NCBI GenBank assembly: GCA_963678375.2 | Contig: OY782831.1 | Location: forward strand, 620,001-684,000 | Source: JAEKNW01 sp963678375 | GTDB lineage: Bacteria; Cloacimonadota; Cloacimonadia; Cloacimonadales; JAFGVF01 | Length of the DNA: 64,000 bases | Direction: 5' to 3' | Shown here: positions 1-9,572 of the stretch, piece by piece | Position numbering within the stretch: position 1 is the first letter of the stretch | Layout of the letters: the number at the start of each line of letters is the position of its first letter | Made by a program: the position numbers and the translations under genes | Notes under the pieces: generated by a model | The model's database searches: none | The model's input: the letters and a program-made list of their open reading frames with translations, nothing else | What the model was told of the DNA's origin: nothing

Positions 1-2903
1 TTAAACTGTACATTATTGATATCTATGGAAATGCTATCCGTATTCACTATTGTCACACCTTCCGCCCTATTATTCATAGGAGTAAAAGTACTATTAGAAA
101 TTTGAACTGTTCGATTAGTTGCTGATAACAGGCTAATTGTAAGACTTGTGTTAAAAGGATAAAATGAAGAATTATTAATAGTTACTGGAGTCTTAAACAA
201 ATAGATTCCCTCATATCCTTTAATTTGAGAGTTTTCGATTATTAAACCCTCTGATTCAGAATAAAAATTAGACGTTATTCCTTGCCATTGAGAATTATTG
301 TTAGTTAATAATGAGTTATTAACTTCTAATTGTCCTCCATTTAAATAAATAAATGAACTCTCAGAGAAAGTACATTTTGGAGAGTCTTCAATTTCTAATA
401 CCCCTCCCTCATTTACAGTGATTGTACTATTAATTTCTACATCGCCTCTCAATATTAATTTTGCTCCATTTGAGATTTGAATGTTTTGGTTAATATATAC
501 TTTTGAAGTTTCATCTGTTTCAATAATGAAATTTTGAGGAATCACAATAGTATTGGTTGCATCTATTAGCACCTTACTTTTTAGTGTAATATTCTCGGTA
601 ATTACATCTGGCAATGTACTAGCTAACTCAAGCATAATACCTTCACCAGGATCAATTTCAACACAAATCTCTGCACTCTCATTTTTGTAATAGCTATGTT
701 TTGATGCTGGATCAAACAGTGCCACATATTCACCAAATTCATCAACAATATTTTGATCTAAATCAAATTCAACAAATTGGCTTGATGCTTCAATAAAATC
801 TGTTTGTTGATCATATTCTTTTGTCATCGTTTCATGATCAATATATTTCATATTAGTAGCTGTGCCATTGACATAGTCTGTTCTTCTGTTAACCAACATG
901 TAAGTTGGATAATTATCAGTATCTTTAAAAAATCCAATATGGACGTAACCATTATACAAATCATTATTATCACTATCAGGATTAATAGATATATCAGAAG
1001 TAGAGAAGTAAGGATCTGAATCCGAGTAAAACAAACCTTCATCATTATTATTATATATATTAGCATTGATACCTGTATGCAAATCGTCAATACCATTAGT
1101 ACTTATAGTAGTAGCATCAATCCACTCCAAATCCTTCAAAATAGGACCATAGACTTCCAGTTTGGCATTTGCTTGTTTGATTGCTTCATATTGAGGTGTC
1201 TCAGTGATACCGCCTTCTGTATCAAGAAGTGCATACCATATAACTTCATTTGCTGTAGAAGTGCTGTACAACCTGTAATCTATTACACCATCTACTCCAT
1301 AACATAAAGGTAAATATTGCAAACACTTGACCATATTTATTGTTGGGTATTGATAATAATCCCAACAGCTATCTACAGTATCCCACCTACCAGTTGTACA
1401 AGGGACTGCATATAATGGTCGATCATCAGCTATAAATTTGGCTCTTCGATATGTTGCACTAGCGTACCAATCAATAAAAAATTGAATGAACATATTATTA
1501 GAATCTGGATCATTCCAGTTCGCGTGTGATTTTAAAGGATAGTAATCAACCATTATTTCTTTGGCTTCTTGCTGAGTCTTTATATCAAACAAATTTAAAT
1601 GTGAGAATCTTTCTCCATTATTCTTTTTTAACACATAGCTCTCTAAATTATTAGTTGTTAAAATATTAATGTTTTGGTCATTGCTGAACAATTGTTCCAA
1701 TTTTTTGTATGAATCAAAATGTGTAAATGTAGGTTCATCTTTAGTATATAACCTAACTACCCCATTTTGGTTTATATATTGATTAATTCGATTTTCAATT
1801 AAAGTGGCTGTATTAGAAATAGTTGAATCATCTAATAATTTATGTATATCATCTTCTATTTCAACATAATCTAACTCTATTTCATGATTCCCTTCCCAAT
1901 AAACATAAGGCATAATACCCTTTAGTCTTAGGTTAGCATACATATTTGCGAGATATCCTTGACTTCTAGTATCTGCCCCTTTTAAGAATTGGTTATCGTC
2001 CAAAAGTAGATCTTCTAATTCTAGATAAAATGTTACTTTGCGGAAGCCATCTGGATTTGACGGATTAGCTATTGAGGAATAATCATCATCCAGTAATTCT
2101 GCAGCTGTATAAGTAAACATTGTGTTCTCTTCCTCTGGAGATACAGTGTTACCTATCTCAATATTTTGCCAACTATCTTCTAGGTCTCCAGGTCTTTTAC
2201 CAAATAGTTTTAAAGCAAATGTCAAACAATCGGAGTTATCTGCACTATCGTTAATCTTATAAATAAAGCTAACATATAGTTTGTTTCCTTCAAGATAATT
2301 ATCATCATTAAAAGCATTACGATAAGCAAATTGAAATTCTTTTCCAATTGTTGATAAGGGGTTATTATTACATGCTCCATTATTACCTATATAATACTCG
2401 TGCCATCGATAAGTAAGAGAGTCAATTATTACTCCGGCATCATGAGAATCAGGATCGCATTTCCAAGTATAATCATTGAAACCTAATCTTTCCCCTGGCC
2501 TAGTAATATTGAAATGATAAAAATACCTATCATCACTATTGTTTAATGTTGAATGTCTATCATACTCAGCTTCAAATTGATAAAAATTACCCATTGACAG
2601 ATTTCTTAGACTAATTCCCGAAATATCACCGCTATTATCAAAGTTAGTAATTTGATCATAAAGATAAGAATCAATGCTATTATCATAAAGAGTGTTAATC
2701 TTGTCATTAGTAGCTGTAGAGGAATTTGAAGGCTCCCAAATAGTCATATTAAAATTTGCTTCTTCCATTTTATCAGCCATATCATTAAAAAAACTCTGAT
2801 GTGGTTTTAGATAGCTATAATTACCTATTACAAAATCTTCCGAGTGTGCATATAAACATATTAAACTAATTAATATTAATCCTATAAATAAAAGTTTTTT
2901 CAT
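1..2903 (-). CDS. Secreted protein with C-terminal parallel beta-helix region (3' end outside window)
   Basis: An open frame runs without stops from an ATG at 2903 to the window edge (967 codons, incomplete). The start has a strong AAGGAG ribosome site 8 nt upstream. The N-terminus is a signal peptide (MKKLLFIGLILISLICLYA). The middle is rich in Trp, Tyr and acidic residues (for example RPLYAVPCTTGRWD), recalling secreted TIM-barrel glycosidases, but I cannot name a family. From about residue 790 the sequence becomes short repetitive strands rich in Asn, Ser and Ile (ITENITLKSKV, ISNGAKLILRG, INNSSFYPFN), the pattern of a right-handed parallel beta-helix. It starts 45 nt after the stop of the upstream FG-GAP gene and is probably co-transcribed with it. 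A Por sorting tail would be expected beyond the window edge. Confidence 0.75.
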   Translation of the reverse strand, partial: MKKLLFIGLILISLICLYAHSEDFVIGNYSYLKPHQSFFNDMADKMEEANFNMTIWEPSNSSTATNDKINTLYDNSIDSYLYDQITNFDNSGDISGISLRNLSMGNFYQFEAEYDRHSTLNNSDDRYFYHFNITRPGERLGFNDYTWKCDPDSHDAGVIIDSLTYRWHEYYIGNNGACNNNPLSTIGKEFQFAYRNAFNDDNYLEGNKLYVSFIYKINDSADNSDCLTFALKLFGKRPGDLEDSWQNIEIGNTVSPEEENTMFTYTAAELLDDDYSSIANPSNPDGFRKVTFYLELEDLLLDDNQFLKGADTRSQGYLANMYANLRLKGIMPYVYWEGNHEIELDYVEIEDDIHKLLDDSTISNTATLIENRINQYINQNGVVRLYTKDEPTFTHFDSYKKLEQLFSNDQNINILTTNNLESYVLKKNNGERFSHLNLFDIKTQQEAKEIMVDYYPLKSHANWNDPDSNNMFIQFFIDWYASATYRRAKFIADDRPLYAVPCTTGRWDTVDSCWDYYQYPTINMVKCLQYLPLCYGVDGVIDYRLYSTSTANEVIWYALLDTEGGITETPQYEAIKQANAKLEVYGPILKDLEWIDATTISTNGIDDLHTGINANIYNNNDEGLFYSDSDPYFSTSDISINPDSDNNDLYNGYVHIGFFKDTDNYPTYMLVNRRTDYVNGTATNMKYIDHETMTKEYDQQTDFIEASSQFVEFDLDQNIVDEFGEYVALFDPASKHSYYKNESAEICVEIDPGEGIMLELASTLPDVITENITLKSKVLIDATNTIVIPQNFIIETDETSKVYINQNIQISNGAKLILRGDVEINSTITVNEGGVLEIEDSPKCTFSESSFIYLNGGQLEVNNSLLTNNNSQWQGITSNFYSESEGLIIENSQIKGYEGIYLFKTPVTINNSSFYPFNTSLTISLLSATNRTVQISNSTFTPMNNRAEGVTIVNTDSISIDINNVQF

Positions 2904-2948
2904 CTTAAAACTCCTTGTTTTTCTCCTTGTAATTAAGAAGAGGTTAAC

Positions 2949-4586
2949 TTATTTAACAATAAATTTTGATGTTGCTAGTCTTTTGTTATTAATTTTGATA
3001 GTAGCGATATATAGTCCTGATGCTAAAGATTCTAACTTAATGGCATCAGAAGAGTTTTTGATATTTGAAGGGTTGAGTTTTCTCTCATGAACTTTCTGTC
3101 CTTTGATATTATAGACAGAAATCATCGCGTTTTCTATATTCTTGGGTAAATGACCCTCAAGTTTTAGATTAAGTTTAAGATCTTTACTGGAAACTGGGTT
3201 TGGATAGATGATTAAATTAGTGCTTGCTTGAGGAAATACATCGTTATCTTCATTAGCTACTGTTGTGTCTGTTAAATTGGGATTACCAGCATAAATTGTT
3301 ACATATCCAGGAGTTGCATAACCTCCCCAATCATCTGGAGCTGAGATTGCAATATCATCATAGCCATCATTATTATAGTCTCCGACATTTACATTTGAAC
3401 CAAAATATCCCGAAAACTCAGGATATATTGGACATGTTAGTTGTAAATCATAGATGCCGTTTGGATTTTCTCCTCCTAACCATATAGCTGCTGTCCCATC
3501 CCATAAGCCATAGGACGAATTACCTCCAACAAAATCACTATAGCCATCTCCATTAAAATCACCATGCTTAATTCTTCTACCAAAGCTTGAATATCCACTA
3601 ATGTATGTAGGATGATATTGATTACATATTATTGGTAATAAGTTTGAGTTTTCAAAAGTATCTTGCCAAAGGGCTAAGCCAAAATAATCAGAATGATTAT
3701 TTTCGGTAATTGGATAAAGAAAGTCAGGTGTTCCATCTCCATTCATATCACCAACTGTTATCGCTCCATTAAATTCATAAGTTAGGTCATAATTGCAAAT
3801 TATGTTATTATTAGTAAGCGATAAGGTAGAATCCCCATAATATATTTTAGTAATATTTTCATTGGAAAAATTCAGATACCCTACAGCAAAATCAGCAAAA
3901 CCATCATTATTCAAATCTCCCATTGCTTCAATATTAGAGGCTAATGGCTGTAGAAAATTTTCCACAATAATAATCTCAAAAGTTCCACCTAACATGATTC
4001 CGAGATCTCTTGACCCAGACTCCCTTTGTAAGCCAAATCCCATATCATCACATCCGTCACCATTTACATCTCCCAAGCAGGAAGAAAATGCTTCTCTATT
4101 ATTATAATATCCTGGTCCTACCAGGTAACCGTATTCATAATCATAATCAGTGAAATCAAGTTCTGCATCAGGTCCACCGTAATAGAAGCGATAAAAATGA
4201 AAATCAGGATTGTTGAGACCAAACAAAATTACTCCCTCTATTGCTAAATCTTCATAACCATCTCCATTGACATCTCCACAAGAAAATATTCCTAAACTGA
4301 CATTATAGTCAGTCAAAGTTGTTATCTGGTTCGGTTCATTATTATACCCAAAATTTTCTCCTCCCCAGAAAATATGAATCTCTCCTTGATTTCCTTCTTC
4401 TCTCGCCAACACAAAAAGGTCATCAATCCCGTCTACATTAAAATCTAGGGTTGCCATTCCTTTACCATATTCGCTATTTCTCCAAGGTCCTTCAAAAGTA
4501 TTCATTGTATCCATATAATTTTGGGCTAAGGCATTCAGAGATAAAAGCAACATTAGAGTAACACAGCAATATTTTAATAATTTCAT
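2949..4586 (-). CDS. Secreted FG-GAP/VCBS beta-propeller protein with Por C-terminal sorting domain, copy 1
   Basis: A 545-residue secreted protein. It has a signal peptide (MKLLKYCCVTLMLLLSLNALAQ), then seven FG-GAP/VCBS repeats, each marked by a calcium-loop motif such as DVNGDGYEDLA, DMNGDGTPDFL or DYNNDGYDDIA; seven fits one complete integrin-alpha-like propeller. From about residue 455 there is a type A Por/T9SS tail (IIYPNPVSS ... GLYIATIKINN ... FIVK). It should be exported, passed through the type IX system and cleaved or anchored at the surface, where such propellers usually bind carbohydrate or protein. It is the most downstream of three tandem paralogs. Its first ~160 residues are identical to copy 2, while the middle differs. 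Confidence 0.9.
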   Translation of the reverse strand: MKLLKYCCVTLMLLLSLNALAQNYMDTMNTFEGPWRNSEYGKGMATLDFNVDGIDDLFVLAREEGNQGEIHIFWGGENFGYNNEPNQITTLTDYNVSLGIFSCGDVNGDGYEDLAIEGVILFGLNNPDFHFYRFYYGGPDAELDFTDYDYEYGYLVGPGYYNNREAFSSCLGDVNGDGCDDMGFGLQRESGSRDLGIMLGGTFEIIIVENFLQPLASNIEAMGDLNNDGFADFAVGYLNFSNENITKIYYGDSTLSLTNNNIICNYDLTYEFNGAITVGDMNGDGTPDFLYPITENNHSDYFGLALWQDTFENSNLLPIICNQYHPTYISGYSSFGRRIKHGDFNGDGYSDFVGGNSSYGLWDGTAAIWLGGENPNGIYDLQLTCPIYPEFSGYFGSNVNVGDYNNDGYDDIAISAPDDWGGYATPGYVTIYAGNPNLTDTTVANEDNDVFPQASTNLIIYPNPVSSKDLKLNLKLEGHLPKNIENAMISVYNIKGQKVHERKLNPSNIKNSSDAIKLESLASGLYIATIKINNKRLATSKFIVK

Positions 4587-4633
4587 TGATCCTCCTATGA
4601 GGTTAGTAACTTTACTATTTAAGTTATAATCCT

Positions 4634-4662
4634 AAGATATGATTTATGATTTTAGATGTCAA
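4634..4662 (-). promoter_or_regulatory. Sigma70-like promoter of FG-GAP copy 1
   Basis: On the minus strand there is TTGACA (4657-4662), a 17-nt spacer and TATCTT (4634-4639). The -35 hexamer is half of an inverted repeat TGTCAA-N7-TTGACA (4657-4675), a possible operator. Confidence 0.55.
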
Positions 4663-4876
4663 TATTTATTTGACATTTTTTAAAAATCTTTATTAATGCT
4701 TATTGTAATAAGGATTACAGTATGTTAGTTACTTAGATTCTTGCTCGCTCAATACAACCCAAGGTTATAAACTGGTACAGAAGAGTTAACCACGCGATCT
4801 TAAAATCTGAATTAATCTGTGTTTATTTGGGTAATCATTGGATAGTCTCTTCTTTGTGCTTTTGTTTTAATTTATT

Positions 4877-6517
4877 CTATTTAACGATAAATTTTGATGT
4901 TGCTAGTCTTTTGTTATTAATTTTGATAGTAGCGATATATAGTCCTGATGCTAAAGATTCTAACTTAATGGCATCAGTAGAGTTTTTGATATTTGAAGGG
5001 TTGAGTTTTCTCTCATGAACTTTCTGTCCTTTGAGATTATAGACAGAAACCATCGCGTTTTCTATATACTTAGGTAAATGACCCTCAAGCTTTAGATTTA
5101 TCTTAATACTTTTACTGGAAACTGGGTTAGGATAGATGATTAAATTAGTGCTTGCTTGAGGTGAAACATCGTTATCTTCATTAGCTACTGTTGTGTCTGT
5201 TAAATTGGGATTACCAGCATAAATTGTTACATATCCAGGAGTTGCATAACCTCCCCAATCATCTGGAGCTGAGATTGCAATATCATCATAGCCATCATTA
5301 TTATAGTCTCCGACATTTACATTTAAACCAAAATATCCTGAAAACTCAGGATATATTGGACATGTTAGTTGTAAATCATAGATGCCGTTTGGATTTTCTC
5401 CTCCTAACCATATAGCTGCTGTCCCATCCCATAAGCCATAGGACGAATTACCTCCAACAAAATCACTATAGCCATCTCCATTAAAATCACCGTGTTTTAT
5501 CCATCGCCCAAAACCACCAGAACCCCTGATGAAAGTTAAATACGGAGGGTTACACTGAATTGGATATAGTGTCGAGTTTTCAAAACTATTTCTCCAAAGT
5601 GCTAACCCAAAATTATCAGAATAGTAATTTTCGGTAATTGGATAAAGAAAGTCAGGAAATCCATCTCCATTCATATCACCAACTGTTATCGCTCCATTAA
5701 AATTATAAGTTTGTTCATAATAGCAGATAATTTCATACTCTGTTAGTGATAATGTAGAGTCTCCATAATATATTTTTGTGAAATCTTCATTAGAATAATT
5801 TCGATAGCCTACAGCAAAATCAGCATAATTATCATCATTCAAATCACCAACTGGTTCAATATTAAGAGGATAGCTAGTATCAATATTATTCTCCACAATA
5901 ATCATTTCAAATGTTCCACCCAACATAATTCCTAAAGCTCTGGACATTGAGTCTCGCGAAAGTATAAATCCCATATCATCACATCCGTCGCCATTTACGT
6001 CACCCAGACAGGAAGTAAACCATTCTATGTCACTATAATATCCTGGTCCTACCAGGTAACCGTATTCATAATCATAATCAGTGAAATCAAGTTCTGCATC
6101 AGGTCCACCGTAGTAGAAGCGATAAAAATGAAAATCAGGATTGTTGAGACCAAACAAAATTACTCCCTCTATTGCTAAATCTTCATAACCATCTCCATTG
6201 ACATCTCCACAAGAAAATATTCCTAAACTGACATTATAGTCAGTCAAAGTTGTTATCTGGTTCGGTTCATTATTATACCCAAAATTTTCTCCTCCCCAGA
6301 AAATATGAATCTCTCCTTGATTTCCTTCTTCTCTCGCCAACACAAAAAGGTCATCAATCCCGTCTACATTAAAATCTAGGGTTGCCATTCCTTTACCATA
6401 TTCGCTATTTCTCCAAGGTCCTTCAAAAGTATTCATTGTATCCATATAATTTTGGGCTAAGGCATTCAGAGATAAAAGCAACATTAGAGTAACACAGCAA
6501 TATTTTAATAATTTCAT
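4877..6517 (-). CDS. Secreted FG-GAP/VCBS beta-propeller protein with Por C-terminal sorting domain, copy 2
   Basis: This 546-residue paralog has the same architecture: signal peptide, seven calcium-loop FG-GAP repeats and a type A Por tail. Residues 1-161 match copy 1 exactly. From about residue 162 to 370 it diverges (SDIEWFTSCLGD instead of NNREAFSSCLGD, and different loop sequences between the calcium motifs). It then returns to near-identity through the last propeller repeats and the tail. In the middle region it is closer to copy 3. An own promoter and spacer precede it, so expression need not depend on the upstream copy. No frameshift or stop is seen, so all three copies look functional. 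Confidence 0.9.
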   Translation of the reverse strand: MKLLKYCCVTLMLLLSLNALAQNYMDTMNTFEGPWRNSEYGKGMATLDFNVDGIDDLFVLAREEGNQGEIHIFWGGENFGYNNEPNQITTLTDYNVSLGIFSCGDVNGDGYEDLAIEGVILFGLNNPDFHFYRFYYGGPDAELDFTDYDYEYGYLVGPGYYSDIEWFTSCLGDVNGDGCDDMGFILSRDSMSRALGIMLGGTFEMIIVENNIDTSYPLNIEPVGDLNDDNYADFAVGYRNYSNEDFTKIYYGDSTLSLTEYEIICYYEQTYNFNGAITVGDMNGDGFPDFLYPITENYYSDNFGLALWRNSFENSTLYPIQCNPPYLTFIRGSGGFGRWIKHGDFNGDGYSDFVGGNSSYGLWDGTAAIWLGGENPNGIYDLQLTCPIYPEFSGYFGLNVNVGDYNNDGYDDIAISAPDDWGGYATPGYVTIYAGNPNLTDTTVANEDNDVSPQASTNLIIYPNPVSSKSIKINLKLEGHLPKYIENAMVSVYNLKGQKVHERKLNPSNIKNSTDAIKLESLASGLYIATIKINNKRLATSKFIVK

Positions 6518-6564
6518 TGATCCTCCTATGAGGTTAGTAACTTTACTATTTAAGTTATAATCCT

Positions 6565-6593
6565 AAGATATGATTTATGATTTTAGATGTCAA
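6565..6593 (-). promoter_or_regulatory. Sigma70-like promoter of FG-GAP copy 2
   Basis: Same layout as for copy 1: TTGACA (6588-6593), 17 nt, TATCTT (6565-6570). Here the distal half of the inverted repeat has one change (TTGAAA). Confidence 0.55.
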
Positions 6594-6808
6594 TATTTAT
6601 TTGAAATTTTTTTAAAAAACTTTATTAATGCTTATTGTAATAAGTATTACAGTATGTTAGTTACTTAGATTCTTGCTTGCTCAATACAACCCAAGGTTAT
6701 AAACTGGTACAGAAGAGTTAACCACGCCATCTTAAAATCTCTATTAATCTTTGTTTATTTGGGTAATCAGTGGATAGTCTCTTCTTTGTGCTTTTGTGTT
6801 AATTTATT

Positions 6809-8446
6809 CTATTTAACAATAAATTTTGATGTTGCTAGTCTTTTGTTATTAATTTTGATAGTAGCGATATATAGTCCTGGTGCTAAAGATTCTAACTTAA
6901 TAGCATCAGTAGAGTTTTTGATATTTGAAGGGTTGAGTTTTCCCTCATGAACTTTCTGTCCTTTGAGATTATAAACAGAAACCATCGCGTTTTCTATATT
7001 CTTGGGTAAATGACCCTCAAGCTTTAGATTTATCTTAATATTTTTACTGGAAACTGGGTTAGGATAGATGATTAAATTAGTGCTTGCTTGAGGTGAAACA
7101 TCGTTATCTTCATTAGCTACTGTTGTGTCTGTTAAATTGGGATTACCAGCATAAATTGTTACATATCCAGGAGTTGCATAACCTCCCCAATCATCTGGAG
7201 CTGAGATTGCAATATCATCATAGCCATCATTATTATAGTCTCCGACATTTACATTTAAACCAAAATATCCTGAAAACTCAGGATATATTGGACATGTTAG
7301 TTGTAAATCATAGATGCCGTTTGGATTTTCTCCTCCTAACCATATAGCTGCTGTCCCGTCCCATAAACCATAAGAAAGACTCCCTCCTATAAAATCATTG
7401 TAACCATCTCCATTAAAATCACCATGCTTTATCCACTGCCCCAAACCAATTGACCCTAAGATAAATGATGAATGTACGGGGTTACACAGAATTGGATATA
7501 GAGTCGAGTTTTCAAAATTATTTCCCCAAAGTGCTAACCCAAAATTATCAGAATGGTTATTTTCGGTAATTGGATAAAGAAAGTCAGGTAATCCGTCTCC
7601 ATTCATATCACCAACTGTTATCGCTCCATTAAAATTATAAGTTTGTTCATAATAGCAGATAATTTCATACTCTGTTAGTGATAATGAAGAGTCTCCATAA
7701 TATATTTTTGTTATATTCTCATCAGAATAGTTGAGATACCCTACAGCAAAATCAGCATAATTATCATCATTCAAATCACCAACGGGTTCAATGTTAAAGT
7801 GTGAGTATATGAAATTCTCCACAATAACCATTTCAAATGTTCCTCCTAACATCACTCCCAAACCCCTGGTAGATGATTCTCGCTGGAGGATAAATCCCAT
7901 ATCATCACATCCGTCGCCATTTACGTCACCCAGACAGGAAGTAAACCATTCTCTGTCACTATAATATCCTGGACCTACCAGGTAACCGTATTCATAATCA
8001 TAATCAGTGAAATCAAGTTCTGCATCAGGTCCACCGTAGTAGAAGCGGAAATAACGAAAATCTGGGGAAGGCGAATCAAAAAGTACTAATCCTGCAATAG
8101 CAATATCATCATAGCCATCACCGTCAACATCTCCACAGGCAAAGACTCCATCACTGCCATTTGATCCAGTCATAGATATTATATAATCAGGAGTATTATT
8201 ATATCCAAAATTATTTCCTCCCCAAAAGACATGCACTTCACTAATTGATGATGGACCATTTCTCGCCAAAACAAAAAGGTCATCAAGCCCATCTGCATTA
8301 AAATCTAAAGTTGCCATATATTCTCCATATTTACTATTCCCCCATGGTCCTTCAAAAGTATTCATTGTATCCATATAATTTTGGGCTAAGGCATTCAGAG
8401 ATAAAAGCAACATTAGAGTAACACAGCAATATTTTAATAATTTCAT
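6809..8446 (-). CDS. Secreted FG-GAP/VCBS beta-propeller protein with Por C-terminal sorting domain, copy 3
   Basis: This 545-residue protein is the first of the three in the direction of transcription. The signal peptide and the C-terminal third are almost identical to copies 1 and 2. Residues ~36-130 are distinct (KYGEYMATLDFNADGLDD, then GSNGSDGVFACGDVDGDGYDD), which is where copies 1 and 2 are identical to each other. Seven DxDxDGxxD calcium loops are present, and the Por tail ends with FIVK. The patchwork of identical and diverged blocks among the three copies fits duplication followed by gene conversion or local diversification. The ligand is unknown. Confidence 0.9.
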   Translation of the reverse strand: MKLLKYCCVTLMLLLSLNALAQNYMDTMNTFEGPWGNSKYGEYMATLDFNADGLDDLFVLARNGPSSISEVHVFWGGNNFGYNNTPDYIISMTGSNGSDGVFACGDVDGDGYDDIAIAGLVLFDSPSPDFRYFRFYYGGPDAELDFTDYDYEYGYLVGPGYYSDREWFTSCLGDVNGDGCDDMGFILQRESSTRGLGVMLGGTFEMVIVENFIYSHFNIEPVGDLNDDNYADFAVGYLNYSDENITKIYYGDSSLSLTEYEIICYYEQTYNFNGAITVGDMNGDGLPDFLYPITENNHSDNFGLALWGNNFENSTLYPILCNPVHSSFILGSIGLGQWIKHGDFNGDGYNDFIGGSLSYGLWDGTAAIWLGGENPNGIYDLQLTCPIYPEFSGYFGLNVNVGDYNNDGYDDIAISAPDDWGGYATPGYVTIYAGNPNLTDTTVANEDNDVSPQASTNLIIYPNPVSSKNIKINLKLEGHLPKNIENAMVSVYNLKGQKVHEGKLNPSNIKNSTDAIKLESLAPGLYIATIKINNKRLATSKFIVK

Positions 8447-8493
8447 TGATCCTCCTATGAGGTTAGTAACTTTACTATTTAAGTTATAATCCT

Positions 8494-8522
8494 AAGATAT
8501 GATTTATGATTTTAGATGTCAA
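8494..8522 (-). promoter_or_regulatory. Sigma70-like promoter of FG-GAP copy 3
   Basis: TTGACA (8517-8522), 17 nt, TATCTT (8494-8499) on the minus strand. The TGTCAA-N7-TTGACA inverted repeat is intact at 8517-8535. Confidence 0.55.
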
Positions 8523-8775
8523 TATTTATTTGACATTTTATAAAAAACTTTATTAATGCTTATTGTAATAAGGATTACAGTATGTTAGTTACTTAGATTC
8601 TTGCTTGCTCAATACAACCCAAGGCTATAAACTGGTAACAGAAGAGTTAACCACGCTATCTTAAAATCTGTATTAATCTGTGTTTATTTGTAATCAGTAG
8701 ATAGTCTCTTCTTTGTGCTTTTGTGTTAAGTTCTTCATCTTAGTATAACCAGAGTAATTTATAAACATAAAAAGA

Positions 8776-8892
8776 GCGGATGAACACATCCTCCACCAAG
8801 CAAAGCTTAAATATTGAACAACTGGGAAATTTTCCAGTTGTTTGTAGGCTTTTTCAAAGCCTTTTCAGATGTTGTCATCCGCATTCCCAGTT
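8776..8892. repeat. Compound palindromic element (~117 bp), copy A
   Basis: The element begins with a degraded GCGGATG-ACACATCC arm and ends with a degraded GATG-CATCCGC arm plus ATTCCCAGTT. Between them lie nested palindromes: AAGCAAAGCTT, a CAACTGGGAAA/TTTCCAGTTG pair, and AGGCTTT/AAAGCCT. It is nearly the same as 46783-46898. A separate hairpin, GCCTTCA-AGAA-TGAAGGC, follows at 8901-8918. The rest of 8739-8941 shows nothing else. Confidence 0.8.
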
Positions 8893-8941
8893 AGGAATAT
8901 GCCTTCAAGAATGAAGGCGTTTTCAGTAATATTATTAAAAT

Positions 8942-9397
8942 CTATTCATACTTCTCCAATCTTGCACTTATTTTCTTAACATGTCCCACTTCTTGCAGTC
9001 TAAGATCTTCAAACACTTTAAGAGCAAAATCATCCAAAGCAGTAAAAGTTTTAAACATCTCATAAGCTTTGGCAGTATTTTTTTCTCTATTTAAGGCAAT
9101 ATTTAGAACATCAACAGCTGAGAAGGATGATTTTATCTCATCAGTATTTATCAACATATCTAGCAGTGCCTTTTCCATGTTAATAGTTTTCTCTAGCTCT
9201 TCCTTGCTTAGTCTTCCCTCTTCAAGTAATCCTCTCAATCTGTTATAGTGTCCTGTCTCTTCTGTAGCTAATTGACTAAGAACATCTTTAACCTCGGGGT
9301 CATTTACTATTTCACTAGCTTTTTCATAGAAAGAAAAGCTTTCTAACTCTATTTTTTCAGCATATTCAATAATTTCTCTTAAATTTAATTCTCTCAT
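8942..9397 (-). CDS. Ferritin-like (rubrerythrin-type) di-iron protein
   Basis: A 151-residue four-helix protein of the ferritin-like/rubrerythrin superfamily. Di-iron ligands are visible as two EExxH-type motifs, E46-E47-T-G-H50 and Q135-E136-V-G-H139, with further acidic ligands around E17/E19 and E105. The C-terminal rubredoxin domain of classical rubrerythrin is absent. Proteins of this type handle iron, peroxide or sulfide stress in the cytoplasm of anaerobes; the exact reaction cannot be read from sequence. The start is supported by an AGGAGG site 5 nt upstream. It lies downstream of the Mbx-like operon but is separated from it by a hairpin array, so it may be a separate transcript. Confidence 0.8.
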   Translation of the reverse strand: MRELNLREIIEYAEKIELESFSFYEKASEIVNDPEVKDVLSQLATEETGHYNRLRGLLEEGRLSKEELEKTINMEKALLDMLINTDEIKSSFSAVDVLNIALNREKNTAKAYEMFKTFTALDDFALKVFEDLRLQEVGHVKKISARLEKYE

Positions 9398-9422
9398 GAT
9401 TCCTCCTGAGTTTTTTGATTTT

Positions 9423-9562
9423 GTAACACCCCCTATTTTCCCCCTCTTGGAGGGGGATTTAGAAGATAATGTAACACCCTCTGTGTCCCCCTCACCGAGG
9501 GGGATTTAGAAGATAATGTAACACCCCCTGTGTCCCCCTCGCAGAGGGGGATTTAGGAGGAT
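9423..9562. repeat. Three tandem hairpin units (47-48 bp)
   Basis: Units begin GTAACACCC at 9423, 9471 and 9518. Each contains CCCCCTC and GAGGGGG arms around a 3-5 nt loop that differs in each copy (TTGG, ACC, GCA), then GATTTAGAAGATAAT or a variant. The position after the stop of the Mbx-like operon suggests a role in 3'-end formation or mRNA stability. Similar CCCC/GGGG hairpins occur at 58222-58245 and 55677-55722. Confidence 0.85.
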
Positions 9563-9572
9563 AAATTCTTCA

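Larger units (their letters stand above)
2949..8738. repeat. Tandem triplication, unit ~1.93 kb (gene plus spacer)
   Basis: Three gene-plus-spacer units repeat with a period of 1929-1931 bp, judged from the gene starts at 4586, 6517 and 8446. Each ~290-bp spacer (4587-4876, 6518-6808 and 8447-8738) is also conserved. The third spacer copy, upstream of copy 3, marks the outer boundary of the duplicated unit. Beyond 8740 the similarity stops. Confidence 0.9.

Noticed and set aside
804..1307. Short frames on both strands inside the first gene
   Set aside because: A continuous 967-codon frame with signal peptide and ribosome site covers the region.
3263..3487. 74-residue plus-strand frames repeated at 5191 and 7123
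   Set aside because: They are antisense shadows of the conserved C-terminal part of the three FG-GAP genes; their recurrence only reflects the triplication.
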